From a bacterium (GTDB taxonomy: Bacteria > Joyebacterota > Joyebacteria > Joyebacterales > Joyebacteraceae): DNA of 64,000 bases. Where the stretch lies: NCBI GenBank assembly GCA_029990205.1, contig JAPEKQ010000006.1, positions 1-64,000 of the forward strand, in the 5' to 3' direction. Positions 54,901 through 63,309 of this stretch are shown here, piece by piece (the stretch's first letter is position 1; every line of letters starts with the position of its first letter). The notes beneath the pieces are model-generated. The model did no database searches, was not told the origin of the DNA, and saw nothing but the letters and a program-made list of their open reading frames with translations. Position numbers and translations under genes: made by a program.

Positions 54901-56804
54901 TCTTCGAGGCGCACACGATGGACGGGTTGACCGCGTCGGTGAAGGTCTACCGCGCTGACAACGGCGAGCTCTACACCGAGGTCTTCTCGGATTCACTCCT
55001 CGGCGGACGCTTTGAGGTGACGCTCCCGTACTTCAACTACACGTTCAAGGTCCGGGCGTACCACCACATCCCCGAGACCCGCGGTGTGGTGATCGACCAG
55101 CCCTCGGTGGTGGAGCAGTTCCACCTCGAGCCGACGCTCGCCAACCTGCTGGTCATCCAGGACGGCGGGGCGAAGGACGAGACGGTCAAGGTCGACAAGA
55201 CCGGCGTCGTGCTCGATATGTACGACGGCGTCCAGGATGCCGCGGCCCAGGACTTCGAGACCGATCTCATCGAACTGGGTTACGACGTCATCATGGAGAC
55301 CGCCGCGACGACCGACGCGTCGACGTGGTTCGACTACGACTTCATCATCTGGTCGACCGGCAACAACACCACGCCGATACTCGAGGAGACCTATCGCACG
55401 GAACTGGAGACGTTTGTTGCCGACGGCGGCAAGCTGCTCATCGAGGGCGGCGAGTTGGCGTACGACGCCATCAGCTACCCGGGCTACCCGACGTTCGCGG
55501 CGAACGTCCTGCACGGCAGCGACTGGGAGCACGACTCCAGCGGCGCGGGCCTCGTCGTCTACGACGCGGCTCATCCCGTCACGACGTTCCCGAACACGAT
55601 CGGCGACATCGCGGTCGCCTACAGCGGCTACGGAGATCACGACAGCTACATTCCGACCTCCGACGCCGACATCGTGATGAGCTGGGCGTCCTACGCGACA
55701 CTTGCCGGCGTGCTCGTCTATGACGACACGCCTGACCCGGCCAGCGGCCAGATCGTGTTCTACTCGTTCAACTACGGCGCTGCCGACGCCATCGGCAGAG
55801 CCGAGCTGCTCGAGAACACGGTCACGTATCTGCTCGCCGCTGAGAGCCTGCCGGAAGGCAGCATGTCCGGCACCGCGATCCTCGCGGGCGAGTCGAACCA
55901 CAGCGGTATCACCATCAGCGTGCAGCCGGGCAACGTCTCGACGGTCACCGCCGAGGACGGCAGCTGGCTGATCGACGAGCTCTACGACGGTACCTACACG
56001 GTCACGGCGGAGAAGCTGGATTGGGGCACCGCTGTCGTGACGGACGTCGTGGTCTCCGGTGCCGTTCACGTGGGCGGCATCGACTTCGTCTTGACACCGG
56101 TGACGACCTACGAGTACTGCGAGAGTCCGGAGCTCGTTATTCCGGACTCGACCCCGGCCGGTGTGTACGACTACATGACGTTCCCGGACGACGCGACGAT
56201 CTCCGAGGTTGAGATCTACATCAACCTCACGCACACCTACGTCGGAGATCTGATCGTGCAGGTCACGTCGCCCGAAGGCACGGCGGTCACGCTCCACAAT
56301 CGCTCGGGCGGAAGCGCTGACGACCTCGTCGGGTGGTACCCGACCGAGCTGGCCGTGGGCGGCCCCGGTTCTCTCGATGATTTCATCGGCGAGAACGCGA
56401 TGGGCGAGTGGGAGATCTGGGTCAGCGACAATGCCGGGTCAGACCTCGGCACGCTCCACGACTGGTGCGTGAAGGTCCTGGCGAGCTCTCCGTGGACGGG
56501 CGTCGATACGGAGTTCGACGCGCCGATGTCCTACGTGCTCGGCAACGTTGCGCCGAACCCGTTCAACCCGGTGACGACCGTGACCTACGGGGCGCCGCGG
56601 TCGGGTGACATGGAACTCGCGGTCTACAACATCGCCGGCAAGCGTGTTGCCACGCTCGTCGACGGTCATGTCGAGCCGGGCTTCCACAGCGTGATCTGGC
56701 AGGGCCGCGACGATACGGGCCACCAGGTGGCGAGCGGCGTCTACTTCTGCCGCATGACCGCCGAGGGGTTCGAGGACGCGGTCAAGATGGTGCTGCTGAA
56801 GTAG
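51933..56804 (+). CDS. Gingipain-like C25 peptidase, large, with T9SS-type tail
   Basis: This is a 1623-residue secreted protein. After the signal peptide (about 1-20), residues 25-240 form a C25 propeptide (GAPNLPGIGRMIAVPEGATP, GVDVVTVGITPFQYNPVTREL). The catalytic domain follows: YVIICPDDPTYTVWAEQL, His479 in LQHRDHGGETGWGEP, and Cys511 in SINCLTGKYDYSSECFAEAF, a matching His-Cys pair for RgpB His211/Cys244. Then come Ig-like and carboxypeptidase-regulatory domains, a ThuA/GATase-like segment near 1085-1310, a P/proprotein-convertase-like domain (about 1400-1525) and the FlgD-like tail ending KMVLLK. Start by AGGAGG. It should be a cell-surface Cys protease. Confidence 0.9.
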   Translation: MRVAPWVVAALVLMVAVCPARTILFEEYAGEGGLAVRELSSSHLKLSYTLEKISIEDVDADGGLMQQVSISALALPNNEGAPNLPGIGRMIAVPEGATPRLEIVSFDSEIIRDIDIAPAADIPLETDDSPMLLIKDPAIYNADALYPAEFASISEIHQMRGVDVVTVGITPFQYNPVTRELTVYKNVEINVTFEGGTGQFGENEYRSRYWDPILEANLVNYEMLPEVEYHMANSRDTEYEYVIICPDDPTYTVWAEQLKQFRIEQGIDTGVVTLTETGATTTEIEAWIDAAYVGWTTKPVAILLLGDYVTSGGTTGVTSPYYNSYCVSDNIYGDYDGDMLPEIVMARMTANASNIETLVTKAISYEQNPPTNPDFYQNPIMACGWQDERWFQVCTEVVYGYLANVHGKTPVREYAIYSGGPSAGWSTNQNTYMLEEYFGPTGLGYLPETPDHLTDWGGNATRLNADINSGAFLLQHRDHGGETGWGEPDYQSSDLAGLYNDDLTFVFSINCLTGKYDYSSECFAEAFHRMEHGALGIVAASEVSYSFVNDTFVFGIYDEMFPDFDPGYPVESRFNEPNGVLRPAFGNASGKHYLYASSWPYNPSDKAVTYNLFHAHCDAFTQMYSEIPQDLTVAHQGVLPIGATTFNITADAGSIVALTFNGEIIGVADGTGAPMDMTVIPTTEPGTMKLTVTKPNYYRYSEDVPVIYPVTYTIVPDTIPVNTPTDVTFTVWDDESNLEPDVVITIDGWGIAPVVGTTDINGEVVLSVTAPYGEDLTVLGSRISETYNCLSDVLPVTGAADFASADIEASVPSIGLYGFLAPYYEGTITGTSSETDFDLYAVGCGIDATANSGGVMTVDILDTCTETGTVSAAIAKSGFNIYLEDILVEVVYGTISGTVAENGGGMLEGAKIKGYAAGADTASVSPMFEALTLADGTYAVEDELEIGYYDVYVMKFGYLTHEEELFIQYDVNDVDFLLDTAPSGLVRGAVFEAHTMDGLTASVKVYRADNGELYTEVFSDSLLGGRFEVTLPYFNYTFKVRAYHHIPETRGVVIDQPSVVEQFHLEPTLANLLVIQDGGAKDETVKVDKTGVVLDMYDGVQDAAAQDFETDLIELGYDVIMETAATTDASTWFDYDFIIWSTGNNTTPILEETYRTELETFVADGGKLLIEGGELAYDAISYPGYPTFAANVLHGSDWEHDSSGAGLVVYDAAHPVTTFPNTIGDIAVAYSGYGDHDSYIPTSDADIVMSWASYATLAGVLVYDDTPDPASGQIVFYSFNYGAADAIGRAELLENTVTYLLAAESLPEGSMSGTAILAGESNHSGITISVQPGNVSTVTAEDGSWLIDELYDGTYTVTAEKLDWGTAVVTDVVVSGAVHVGGIDFVLTPVTTYEYCESPELVIPDSTPAGVYDYMTFPDDATISEVEIYINLTHTYVGDLIVQVTSPEGTAVTLHNRSGGSADDLVGWYPTELAVGGPGSLDDFIGENAMGEWEIWVSDNAGSDLGTLHDWCVKVLASSPWTGVDTEFDAPMSYVLGNVAPNPFNPVTTVTYGAPRSGDMELAVYNIAGKRVATLVDGHVEPGFHSVIWQGRDDTGHQVASGVYFCRMTAEGFEDAVKMVLLK

Positions 56805-56828
56805 CCGGCTGCCGCCGCAAGCGACAGC

Positions 56829-56851
56829 GGCTGTCGCCTTCGGCGACAGCC
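56829..56851 (+). terminator. Hairpin after the first C25 gene
   Basis: Arms of 10 bases (GGCTGTCGCC and complement) with loop TTC, 24 bases after the stop. No T tract follows directly. Confidence 0.6.
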
Positions 56852-56903
56852 TGGCGGTTGCTTCGCGATCGCAGGTCCAGCACAGTCTGAAAGCACGAAC
56901 GAG

Positions 56904-56933
56904 ACGGCCCCCGGTGAACCCGCCGGGGGCCGT
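56904..56933 (+). terminator. Second terminator-like hairpin
   Basis: Arms of 11 bases (ACGGCCCCCGG and complement) and an 8-base loop, followed by TGTCG. Together with the hairpin at 56829-56851 it isolates the two protease genes. Confidence 0.65.
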
Positions 56934-57001
56934 TGTCGCTCGCCGGAGGTGTCGTTCGCGGCGAGACGCCTGCCGGGGCTCTGTCCAACCTGCTGGATTC
57001 G

Positions 57002-57010
57002 TGGTATAAT
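57002..57010 (+). promoter_or_regulatory. Extended -10 promoter of the second C25 peptidase gene
   Basis: TGGTATAAT, a TGn extended -10 with consensus hexamer TATAAT (57005-57010). A weak -35 (TGTCCA) lies 17 bases upstream. The start codon at 57131 is 120 bases on. Confidence 0.7.
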
Positions 57011-57130
57011 GGCAACAATAGCTCTGTGTGACCTCAAGCGGCCGCGGGGCTCCGGGGATTCCTCGGGCGCCGGCGCACACGACCGCTCCACGTGACTCTC
57101 ACGGGTCACGAACCCCCATAGGAGGAGAGG

Positions 57131-60100
57131 ATGCGACCTGTGCTCGCGAGGCGGATGACCGCCACCGTGATGACCGCAAGTCTGCTTGCCGTGCTTCTCG
57201 CATCGTCGTCGTCGCCCGCCGCCGAGACGATCATCTTCGAGGAGAACGCCGGATACGAAGAGGTCGCACTGACGGCGTCGACACCGTCGCTCGCGGTGCT
57301 CGACTACCGCATGAGCGCTCTCATGCTCGAGGAGGTCGAGTATGACGGCGAGCTCTTCACATCGATCTCGCTTCCCGGCGTGATCATTCCGGCCGACGAG
57401 GGGGCGCCGAATCTGCCCGGGTTCGGGCGGATGCTCGCCATCCCGGCCGGATCGACGCCGAGGCTCTCGGTCACCATCGGAGGCACGCACGTCATCCAGG
57501 ACATCGATGTGCTCCCGGCGCCTGACATCCCGCTTGAATCGAGTGACGAGCCGCTGACGCACATCCGTGATCCGCGTATCTACGAGGTCGACGCGCAGTA
57601 CCCGGAGGAGCCGATCCGGCTCTCCGAGCCGATGACGATGCGAGGCGTTGACGTTGTGACCGTCGGTATCACACCGTTCCAGTACAACCCGGTTGCGCGC
57701 GAGCTCACGGTCTACACCGACGTCTCTGTGCGCGTCACGTTCGACGGCGGCGCCGGCGTCTTTGGTGACGAGCGGCTGAGGAGCCGGCATTGGGAGCCGA
57801 TCCTCCAGGCGAACCTCGCCAACTACGACCAGCTGCCGGAACCGGTCTTCACGGCACCCAACACGCGCGACACCGAGTACGAGTACGTCATCGTATGTCC
57901 GGACGACGCGACCTACATCGCGTGGGCGGACAGTCTCGTCCAGTGGCGGACGCTCCAGGGCATCGATACGGGAATCGTCACGCTGACGGAGACCGGGGCG
58001 ACGGCGACGGAGATCGAAGCCTGGGTCGACAACGCCTACAACACGTGGTCGACGCCGCCGGCGGCGATCCTGTTCCTGGCCGACTACGTCGACGACGGTG
58101 TCACGACCGGGGTCACGTCTCCCGTCTACGCCGGCTACTGCATCTCCGACAACATCTACGCCGACGTCGACAGCGATCACCTGCCGGACATCGTGACCGC
58201 GAGGATGACGGCCTCGACCGCGCTCGAACTGAGACAGCTCGTGCTCAAGGCGATCCTGTACGAGCGCGATCCTCCGACGAGCTCGGCGTTCTATCAGAAC
58301 CCGATCGTGGCTTGCGGCTGGCAGACGGAGCGGTGGTTCACGATCTGCACCGAGGTCGTCTACGGGTACCTTGCCAACGTGCATGGCAAGACGCCGGTCC
58401 GCGAGTACGCGATCTACTCGGGGACCCCCGGGACGGTCTGGTCGACGAGCGACAACACCGAGATGCTCGTCGACTACTTCGGCCCGGACGGTCTCGGGTA
58501 CATCCCGCTGACTCCCGAGCATCTCACGGACTGGGGCGGGAACTCCGCCCGCGTCACCGCCGACATCAACAACGGCGCGTTCATCCTCCAGCATCGAGAC
58601 CACGGCAGCACGACCGGCTGGGGCGAGCCCGACTACGACATCACCGACGTCGCCGGGCTCGCGAACGACGACCACACGTTCGTCTTTTCCATCAACTGCC
58701 TGACGGGTCAGTTCAACATGAGCGGCGAGTGCTTCGCCGAGGCCTTCCACCGTCAGGAGCACGGCGCGCTCGGGCTGATCGCGGCGACCGAATCGTCCTA
58801 CTCGTTCGTCAATGACGCCTACGTGTTCGGCATGTACGACAGCATGTGGCCGGATTTCGATCCCGGCTATCCGGCGAAGAACCGGGAGATCGGTCCGGCC
58901 GATCTGAGACCGGCCTTTGCGAACGCCTCCGGCAAGTACTACCTCCAGGCGTCGAACTGGCCGTGGAATCCCGGTGACAAGGAAGTAACGTACTACCTCT
59001 TCCATACGCACGGCGACGCGTTCACGACGCTGTACTCCGAGGTGCCGCAGGCGCTCACCGTGAGTCACGACGCTACGATGACGATCGGCGTCCCGAGCTT
59101 CGCGGTCGCGGCGGACGACGGTTCCGTCATCGCGCTGACGGTCGACGGCGAGATCATCGGGACCGCGTACGGCGCCGGCGTGCCAGTGAGCGTGCCGGTC
59201 ACACCGGTGACCGAGCCCGCGATGATGCGCCTGACGATCACGAAGGCGAACTACTACCGCTACTCGGTCGACGTGCCTATCGTTCCGCCCGAGGGCGCCT
59301 ACTGCATCCATGAGAGCGCAGACCTCGACGATGATGCTCTCGGCGGGAGCAACGGCAACGAGGACGGTCTGGTCGGCGCGGGTGAGACGATCGAACTCGT
59401 GCTCCACCTCGAGAACGTCGGTGTCGACACCGCATACGGTGTGAGCGCCGTGCTGAGAAGCCAGAGCGCCTACGCGACCGTGATCGACAGCCTGAGCGGC
59501 TACGGCGATATCCCCGACGGCGCGACGGCGACGAGCCAGGTCGATTACGTCGTGAGTCTTGCCAGCGACTGCCCCGACGGCGCCGAGATCGGTTTCGAGA
59601 TCGAGGCCGCTGACGGTCTCGAGTCCTGGCAGAGCTACTTCACGCTCGACATCGTGGCGCCCGTCCTGTCGGTCTACGATGTCGACAGCGATGACTCGCC
59701 GGGAGGGGGTGACGGGAACGGCTGCCTCGAACCGGGGGAGACCGTCGGGATCGCACTCGACCTGGAGAACACGGGAGGCGTGCGTTCCTCGCTCATCGCC
59801 GCGACGCTGAGCACGGGTGATCCCTATGCGGTCATCTATGAAGCGAGCGCGGGGCTTCCGTTCCTCAATGTCGGCACGCATGCGCCGCTCGGGAACGAGT
59901 TCGTCGTGACGATCCTTCCTGACTGTCCCGACTACCACGTGATCGAGTTCGATCTCGAGGTCACGGATGCGTGGGGATACGTGCTCCTGGAACAGTTCAC
60001 GATCATGACGGGCGGCGGGAACTTCTCCGATGACGTCGAGTCCGGCGAGGGCAGCTGGACCCACGGCGTGGTGACCACGGGGTTCGTGGACCAGTGGCAC

Positions 60101-60877
60101 ATCGATTCCTACCGCTATCACTCGGCGGGCAACAGCTGGAAGTTCGGCGGCACCGGTTCGGCCGTCTACAGCAACTCCTCCGACGGTGTTCTGACGATGC
60201 CGACCGTCTGTGTCGGCGCGGATGCCGAACTCAGCTTCTGGCACTGGCTGGCGGCCGAGGAACAGGATGCAACCTACGCGTGGGACTGCTGTCTGGTCGA
60301 GTACTCCATCGATGACGGCGCGACCTGGCTGACGCTCGTGCCCGACGGCGGGTACAGCCATCTGAAGAACGACAACACGGCGAACCCGCTCCCGCTGGAC
60401 ACCCCGTGCTGGTCCGGTTCCATCGACTGGACGGAGGTGACGTTCGACCTCTCGGCGTACGTCGGGGAGTCGATGGGGGTACGGTTCCGATTCGTGTCCG
60501 ACGGATACGTGACGGAGGAGGGGTGGTACGTGGACGACATCGCGTTCACGAGCACCGGCGGAACAGGGACCTCGGTCGATGAGCCGGACGGGCTCCCGGC
60601 GCGGTTCGCGCTCTCGCAGAACATCCCGAACCCGTTCAATCCGGTCACCGTCATCAGCTACGCGGTGCCGGAGCAGGCGCATGTGCTCATCGAGGTCTAC
60701 GATGTGGCCGGTCGCCGCGTCACGACCCTCGTCGACGCCGAGCAGGCGCCCGGGGTGACGTCCGTGACGTGGGATGGAACCGACGACCACGGCAGACGCA
60801 CTGCCTCCGGCGTCTACTTCTGTCGGATGCGCTCCGAGAGCTTCGATGATGCCGTGAAGATGGTGCTTCTGAAGTAG
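57131..60877 (+). CDS. Gingipain-like C25 peptidase, second paralogue, with T9SS-type tail
   Basis: This is a 1248-residue secreted protein. Propeptide and catalytic domains match the upstream paralogue block by block: GAPNLPGFGRMLAIPAGSTP, GVDVVTVGITPFQYNPVAREL, His491 in LQHRDHGSTTGWGEP and Cys523 in SINCLTGQFNMSGECFAEAF. The middle and C-terminal parts differ: here two CARDB/NPCBM-like beta repeats with GNGCLEPGETV-type turns and a MAM- or jelly-roll-like domain (VESGEGSWTHGVV, EEGWYVDDIAF) replace the regulatory and convertase domains of its neighbour. The FlgD-like tail ends KMVLLK. Start 57131 behind AGGAGGAGAGG. The pair is a tandem duplication with domain exchange. Confidence 0.9.
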   Translation: MRPVLARRMTATVMTASLLAVLLASSSSPAAETIIFEENAGYEEVALTASTPSLAVLDYRMSALMLEEVEYDGELFTSISLPGVIIPADEGAPNLPGFGRMLAIPAGSTPRLSVTIGGTHVIQDIDVLPAPDIPLESSDEPLTHIRDPRIYEVDAQYPEEPIRLSEPMTMRGVDVVTVGITPFQYNPVARELTVYTDVSVRVTFDGGAGVFGDERLRSRHWEPILQANLANYDQLPEPVFTAPNTRDTEYEYVIVCPDDATYIAWADSLVQWRTLQGIDTGIVTLTETGATATEIEAWVDNAYNTWSTPPAAILFLADYVDDGVTTGVTSPVYAGYCISDNIYADVDSDHLPDIVTARMTASTALELRQLVLKAILYERDPPTSSAFYQNPIVACGWQTERWFTICTEVVYGYLANVHGKTPVREYAIYSGTPGTVWSTSDNTEMLVDYFGPDGLGYIPLTPEHLTDWGGNSARVTADINNGAFILQHRDHGSTTGWGEPDYDITDVAGLANDDHTFVFSINCLTGQFNMSGECFAEAFHRQEHGALGLIAATESSYSFVNDAYVFGMYDSMWPDFDPGYPAKNREIGPADLRPAFANASGKYYLQASNWPWNPGDKEVTYYLFHTHGDAFTTLYSEVPQALTVSHDATMTIGVPSFAVAADDGSVIALTVDGEIIGTAYGAGVPVSVPVTPVTEPAMMRLTITKANYYRYSVDVPIVPPEGAYCIHESADLDDDALGGSNGNEDGLVGAGETIELVLHLENVGVDTAYGVSAVLRSQSAYATVIDSLSGYGDIPDGATATSQVDYVVSLASDCPDGAEIGFEIEAADGLESWQSYFTLDIVAPVLSVYDVDSDDSPGGGDGNGCLEPGETVGIALDLENTGGVRSSLIAATLSTGDPYAVIYEASAGLPFLNVGTHAPLGNEFVVTILPDCPDYHVIEFDLEVTDAWGYVLLEQFTIMTGGGNFSDDVESGEGSWTHGVVTTGFVDQWHIDSYRYHSAGNSWKFGGTGSAVYSNSSDGVLTMPTVCVGADAELSFWHWLAAEEQDATYAWDCCLVEYSIDDGATWLTLVPDGGYSHLKNDNTANPLPLDTPCWSGSIDWTEVTFDLSAYVGESMGVRFRFVSDGYVTEEGWYVDDIAFTSTGGTGTSVDEPDGLPARFALSQNIPNPFNPVTVISYAVPEQAHVLIEVYDVAGRRVTTLVDAEQAPGVTSVTWDGTDDHGRRTASGVYFCRMRSESFDDAVKMVLLK

Positions 60878-60906
60878 CGCGCATCACAAGATCCGAGACA
60901 GTCGAA

Positions 60907-60939
60907 AGCCCGCCCCCGGAGATGGTCCGGGGGCGGGCT
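60907..60939. terminator. Strong bidirectional terminator
   Basis: Arms of 14 bases (AGCCCGCCCCCGGA and complement) with loop GATGG, between the convergent C25 and PHP genes. Confidence 0.82.
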
Positions 60940-60959
60940 CTGTCATGCAGCGACGTTCT

Positions 60960-63140
60960 CTAGCGAAGCAGTACCAGTCTCGCGGTTGCCGACTCGATGC
61001 CGTAGCGGAGCCTCGTGAAGTAGACGCCTGACGCGACACCGACTCCGGCGTCGTTCATTCCATTCCAGACGACCTCGTGTTCTCCGCCGGGAAGCGCGTC
61101 CCCGACGAGCTCCCGGACGAGCCGCCCCCGCGCATCGTAGATCGAGAGCTCGACGGTCCCGGCGGACGGGAGCGTGAAACTCAGCACGGATGACCCGACC
61201 GACGGGTTCGCCCTCGCCGCGAGTGAGAGCTTCGTCTCTCCGTCCTCCTCGGCCACCTCGGTGGCGTCGAAATCGACCCACACCGGGTTCGCGTAGGCGC
61301 GGTAGTCATCGCCGGTCGTCCCGGTCGAGCACTCGACACGGAACGCGCGCATCCCGCTGAAGCTCTCGGCGGGGAACTCGATCACGCTTGTGCCGCCGAA
61401 GCCCTGGCCTGTTGCGCGCGGGTCGAACAGCGCCAGCGTGCTCGTCCCACCGGAGTCGATGCCGATGAGCTTCACCTCGGCGAGCCGTCCGAACTCCGTC
61501 GTGGAGGCCCAGGTGAGGATGAGCGGTGTCGGGAAGTTCGCATCCCAGGTTCCACTCTCACCGACGATGAGATCGTCCGGGTCGTCGAGATCGTAATCTC
61601 CCGTGGCGTCCACACCGAGCGTGACGAACGGGCCGTCCGTGACCACCGTGTGTCCGGCGCGATAGGCCGCGAGGATCTCGCTCATCGGCGGGAGCGAGCC
61701 GGGACCGTACGGGCCCGGCACGTACGCGACGGTCTGGACCTTTCCGATGGCGTTGTCGGTCGCGTAGTTGTCGAGCGAGAGCGTCGGGGCGTAGTTGAAA
61801 TCACCGTGCGCGTCGCTCCCCCCGGCAAGGAACGTCTTCTCGAGCGGGTCGAGGTTCGCCACGATGAGCTCATCCCACGCGGTGATGCCCTCGAGGAGCT
61901 CCTGCGGATACGGGTCGCCGGGCGTCTCGCCCGCGTCGAAGTCGGCCCACGGGTTCATCTGGTCGCTCGAGAATCTCGTCTGGCGTGTATTGAATGCCTC
62001 GAGACCGCTGAATCTCTCGTGACCGACCGCGTAGTCGAGGTCCTCGTCGCCCCACATGGCGCCGTTGACCGTCCAGTCGATGCCGCCCCACTCGCCGCCG
62101 AGATCGGACATCGGGTGCGCGGCGTACGCGAACCCGCCACCCGCGATCTGCCCGAGACCGTCCGGCAGACTCGGACTCACGGGCCGCTCGCCGAGCGCCC
62201 CCGAGTGCGGTGAACTGATGTAGGCGTCGTTGTAGAACAGACAGTGGAGCGTCTTGTCGTACGTGTCGCCGTCGATCGACGCGAGGTTGATCTCGACGCC
62301 GCGATACATCCGGAAGTCCGGTGAATCCACCTGAGCGATGTCGTCGCCGAGCGCGTTCCACGACGAGCCGAACGACGTGTTGTCGCGGTAGGTGGTTGTC
62401 GTGCCGCCCTCGTCCTGGATCGTGTACTCCCAGTGCGTCGTCGCATACGAGAACGACCCGTCGCCGGTCTCGTCGAGATCGCACGAATGGTCCGTCGCCG
62501 TGAGCCATGACAGTCCCATCGCCTCACCGGTCATCGCCACGGCCGGGACCGGCGCACCGTACTCCGCGATGTTGTTCGTGTAGAGCGTGTGGTAGTGCGT
62601 GTCTCCGCCGTACCAGCCGTCCGGCCACGGGTAGGCCGCGGGGGCCACGTGGACGCGGAGATAGCGGGTCTCGGTGTAGTTGAACCAGTCATCCTTGTAG
62701 TAGACGCTGACCTTGAGCTGGATGGCGTCGCCCGCGGTGTACCCAAGATTCGCGGGCGTGAGGAGCGTGCCGTCGGGGAGCGACGGGTGTCCTTCGGTCA
62801 CCGTCGTGATGTAGGTCCAGAAGTTGTGCTCGTACGCGTCGTCTCCGAGCTGTTCGTCCCCGAAGTCGTGGTCCCAGAGGATCACCTCGCCGCTGGTGAC
62901 ATCCCAGCAGCGGATCCAGTGAAGCTCCCTGATGTCGTCGGTGTCGCAGTCCTTGAGGATGATCGTGAGCGGGATGGCGGTGCTCACATCCTTCACCCGC
63001 CACGGCGCGTCCATCATGAAGTCCTTCATCCACGTGTTGTCATACCGGTCCTGCGCGGACGCGGCGGAGGGGAGGAGGGTCGCAGCTGACGCTGCAACAA
63101 GGAGGACTGTCAGCGCGAACGCTCGGGCTCTTCCGGACAT
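60960..63140 (-). CDS. Secreted PHP-domain metalloprotein with T9SS-type tail
   Basis: This is a 726-residue protein. The signal peptide is residues 1-29 (ending ASA). After a beta-rich N-terminal part (about 35-180) the PHP-type metal motifs appear: GGDTHYHTLYTNN (His-x-His), TATDHSCDL (Asp-His) and GGSDAHGDFNYAP (Asp-x-His). The order and spacing fit polymerase/histidinol phosphatase-like phosphoesterases that use two or three metals. The C-terminus carries the FlgD-like domain (LSIYDARGRLVREL, ASGVYFTRL, LVLLR). The protein may release phosphate or act on nucleic acids outside the cell. Start 63140 behind AAGGAG. It converges on the C25 gene and follows the next cargo gene on the same strand. 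Confidence 0.82.
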   Translation of the reverse strand: MSGRARAFALTVLLVAASAATLLPSAASAQDRYDNTWMKDFMMDAPWRVKDVSTAIPLTIILKDCDTDDIRELHWIRCWDVTSGEVILWDHDFGDEQLGDDAYEHNFWTYITTVTEGHPSLPDGTLLTPANLGYTAGDAIQLKVSVYYKDDWFNYTETRYLRVHVAPAAYPWPDGWYGGDTHYHTLYTNNIAEYGAPVPAVAMTGEAMGLSWLTATDHSCDLDETGDGSFSYATTHWEYTIQDEGGTTTTYRDNTSFGSSWNALGDDIAQVDSPDFRMYRGVEINLASIDGDTYDKTLHCLFYNDAYISSPHSGALGERPVSPSLPDGLGQIAGGGFAYAAHPMSDLGGEWGGIDWTVNGAMWGDEDLDYAVGHERFSGLEAFNTRQTRFSSDQMNPWADFDAGETPGDPYPQELLEGITAWDELIVANLDPLEKTFLAGGSDAHGDFNYAPTLSLDNYATDNAIGKVQTVAYVPGPYGPGSLPPMSEILAAYRAGHTVVTDGPFVTLGVDATGDYDLDDPDDLIVGESGTWDANFPTPLILTWASTTEFGRLAEVKLIGIDSGGTSTLALFDPRATGQGFGGTSVIEFPAESFSGMRAFRVECSTGTTGDDYRAYANPVWVDFDATEVAEEDGETKLSLAARANPSVGSSVLSFTLPSAGTVELSIYDARGRLVRELVGDALPGGEHEVVWNGMNDAGVGVASGVYFTRLRYGIESATARLVLLR

Positions 63141-63239
63141 CGCGGACTCCTTGTGGCTGTATGCATGTGGCTGGCCGCACCGCGTGCGCGACCGCACTCC
63201 GTGCTCGTCACGGAGCGAACTCCGTGCCTGGAACAGAAC

Positions 63240-63281
63240 GCCCCAGGGCCAAGGCTCATCATGGGCCCTGGCCGCTGGGGC
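63240..63281 (-). terminator. Hairpin after the window-edge cargo gene
   Basis: CCAGGGCC (63243-63250) pairs with GGCCCTGG (63264-63271), with an alternative outer pairing of GCCCCAG (63240-63246) and CTGGGGC (63275-63281). It lies 28 bases after the stop at 63310; TTCTGTT follows on the minus strand. Confidence 0.55.
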
Positions 63282-63309
63282 TGTCAATCCGGTTGACGCT
63301 GCTGCCGTT

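Noticed and set aside
56741-60790. 1349-codon open frame opposite the second C25 peptidase
   Set aside because: Arg/Asp/Val-rich mirror of a real gene; no start signal or motif.
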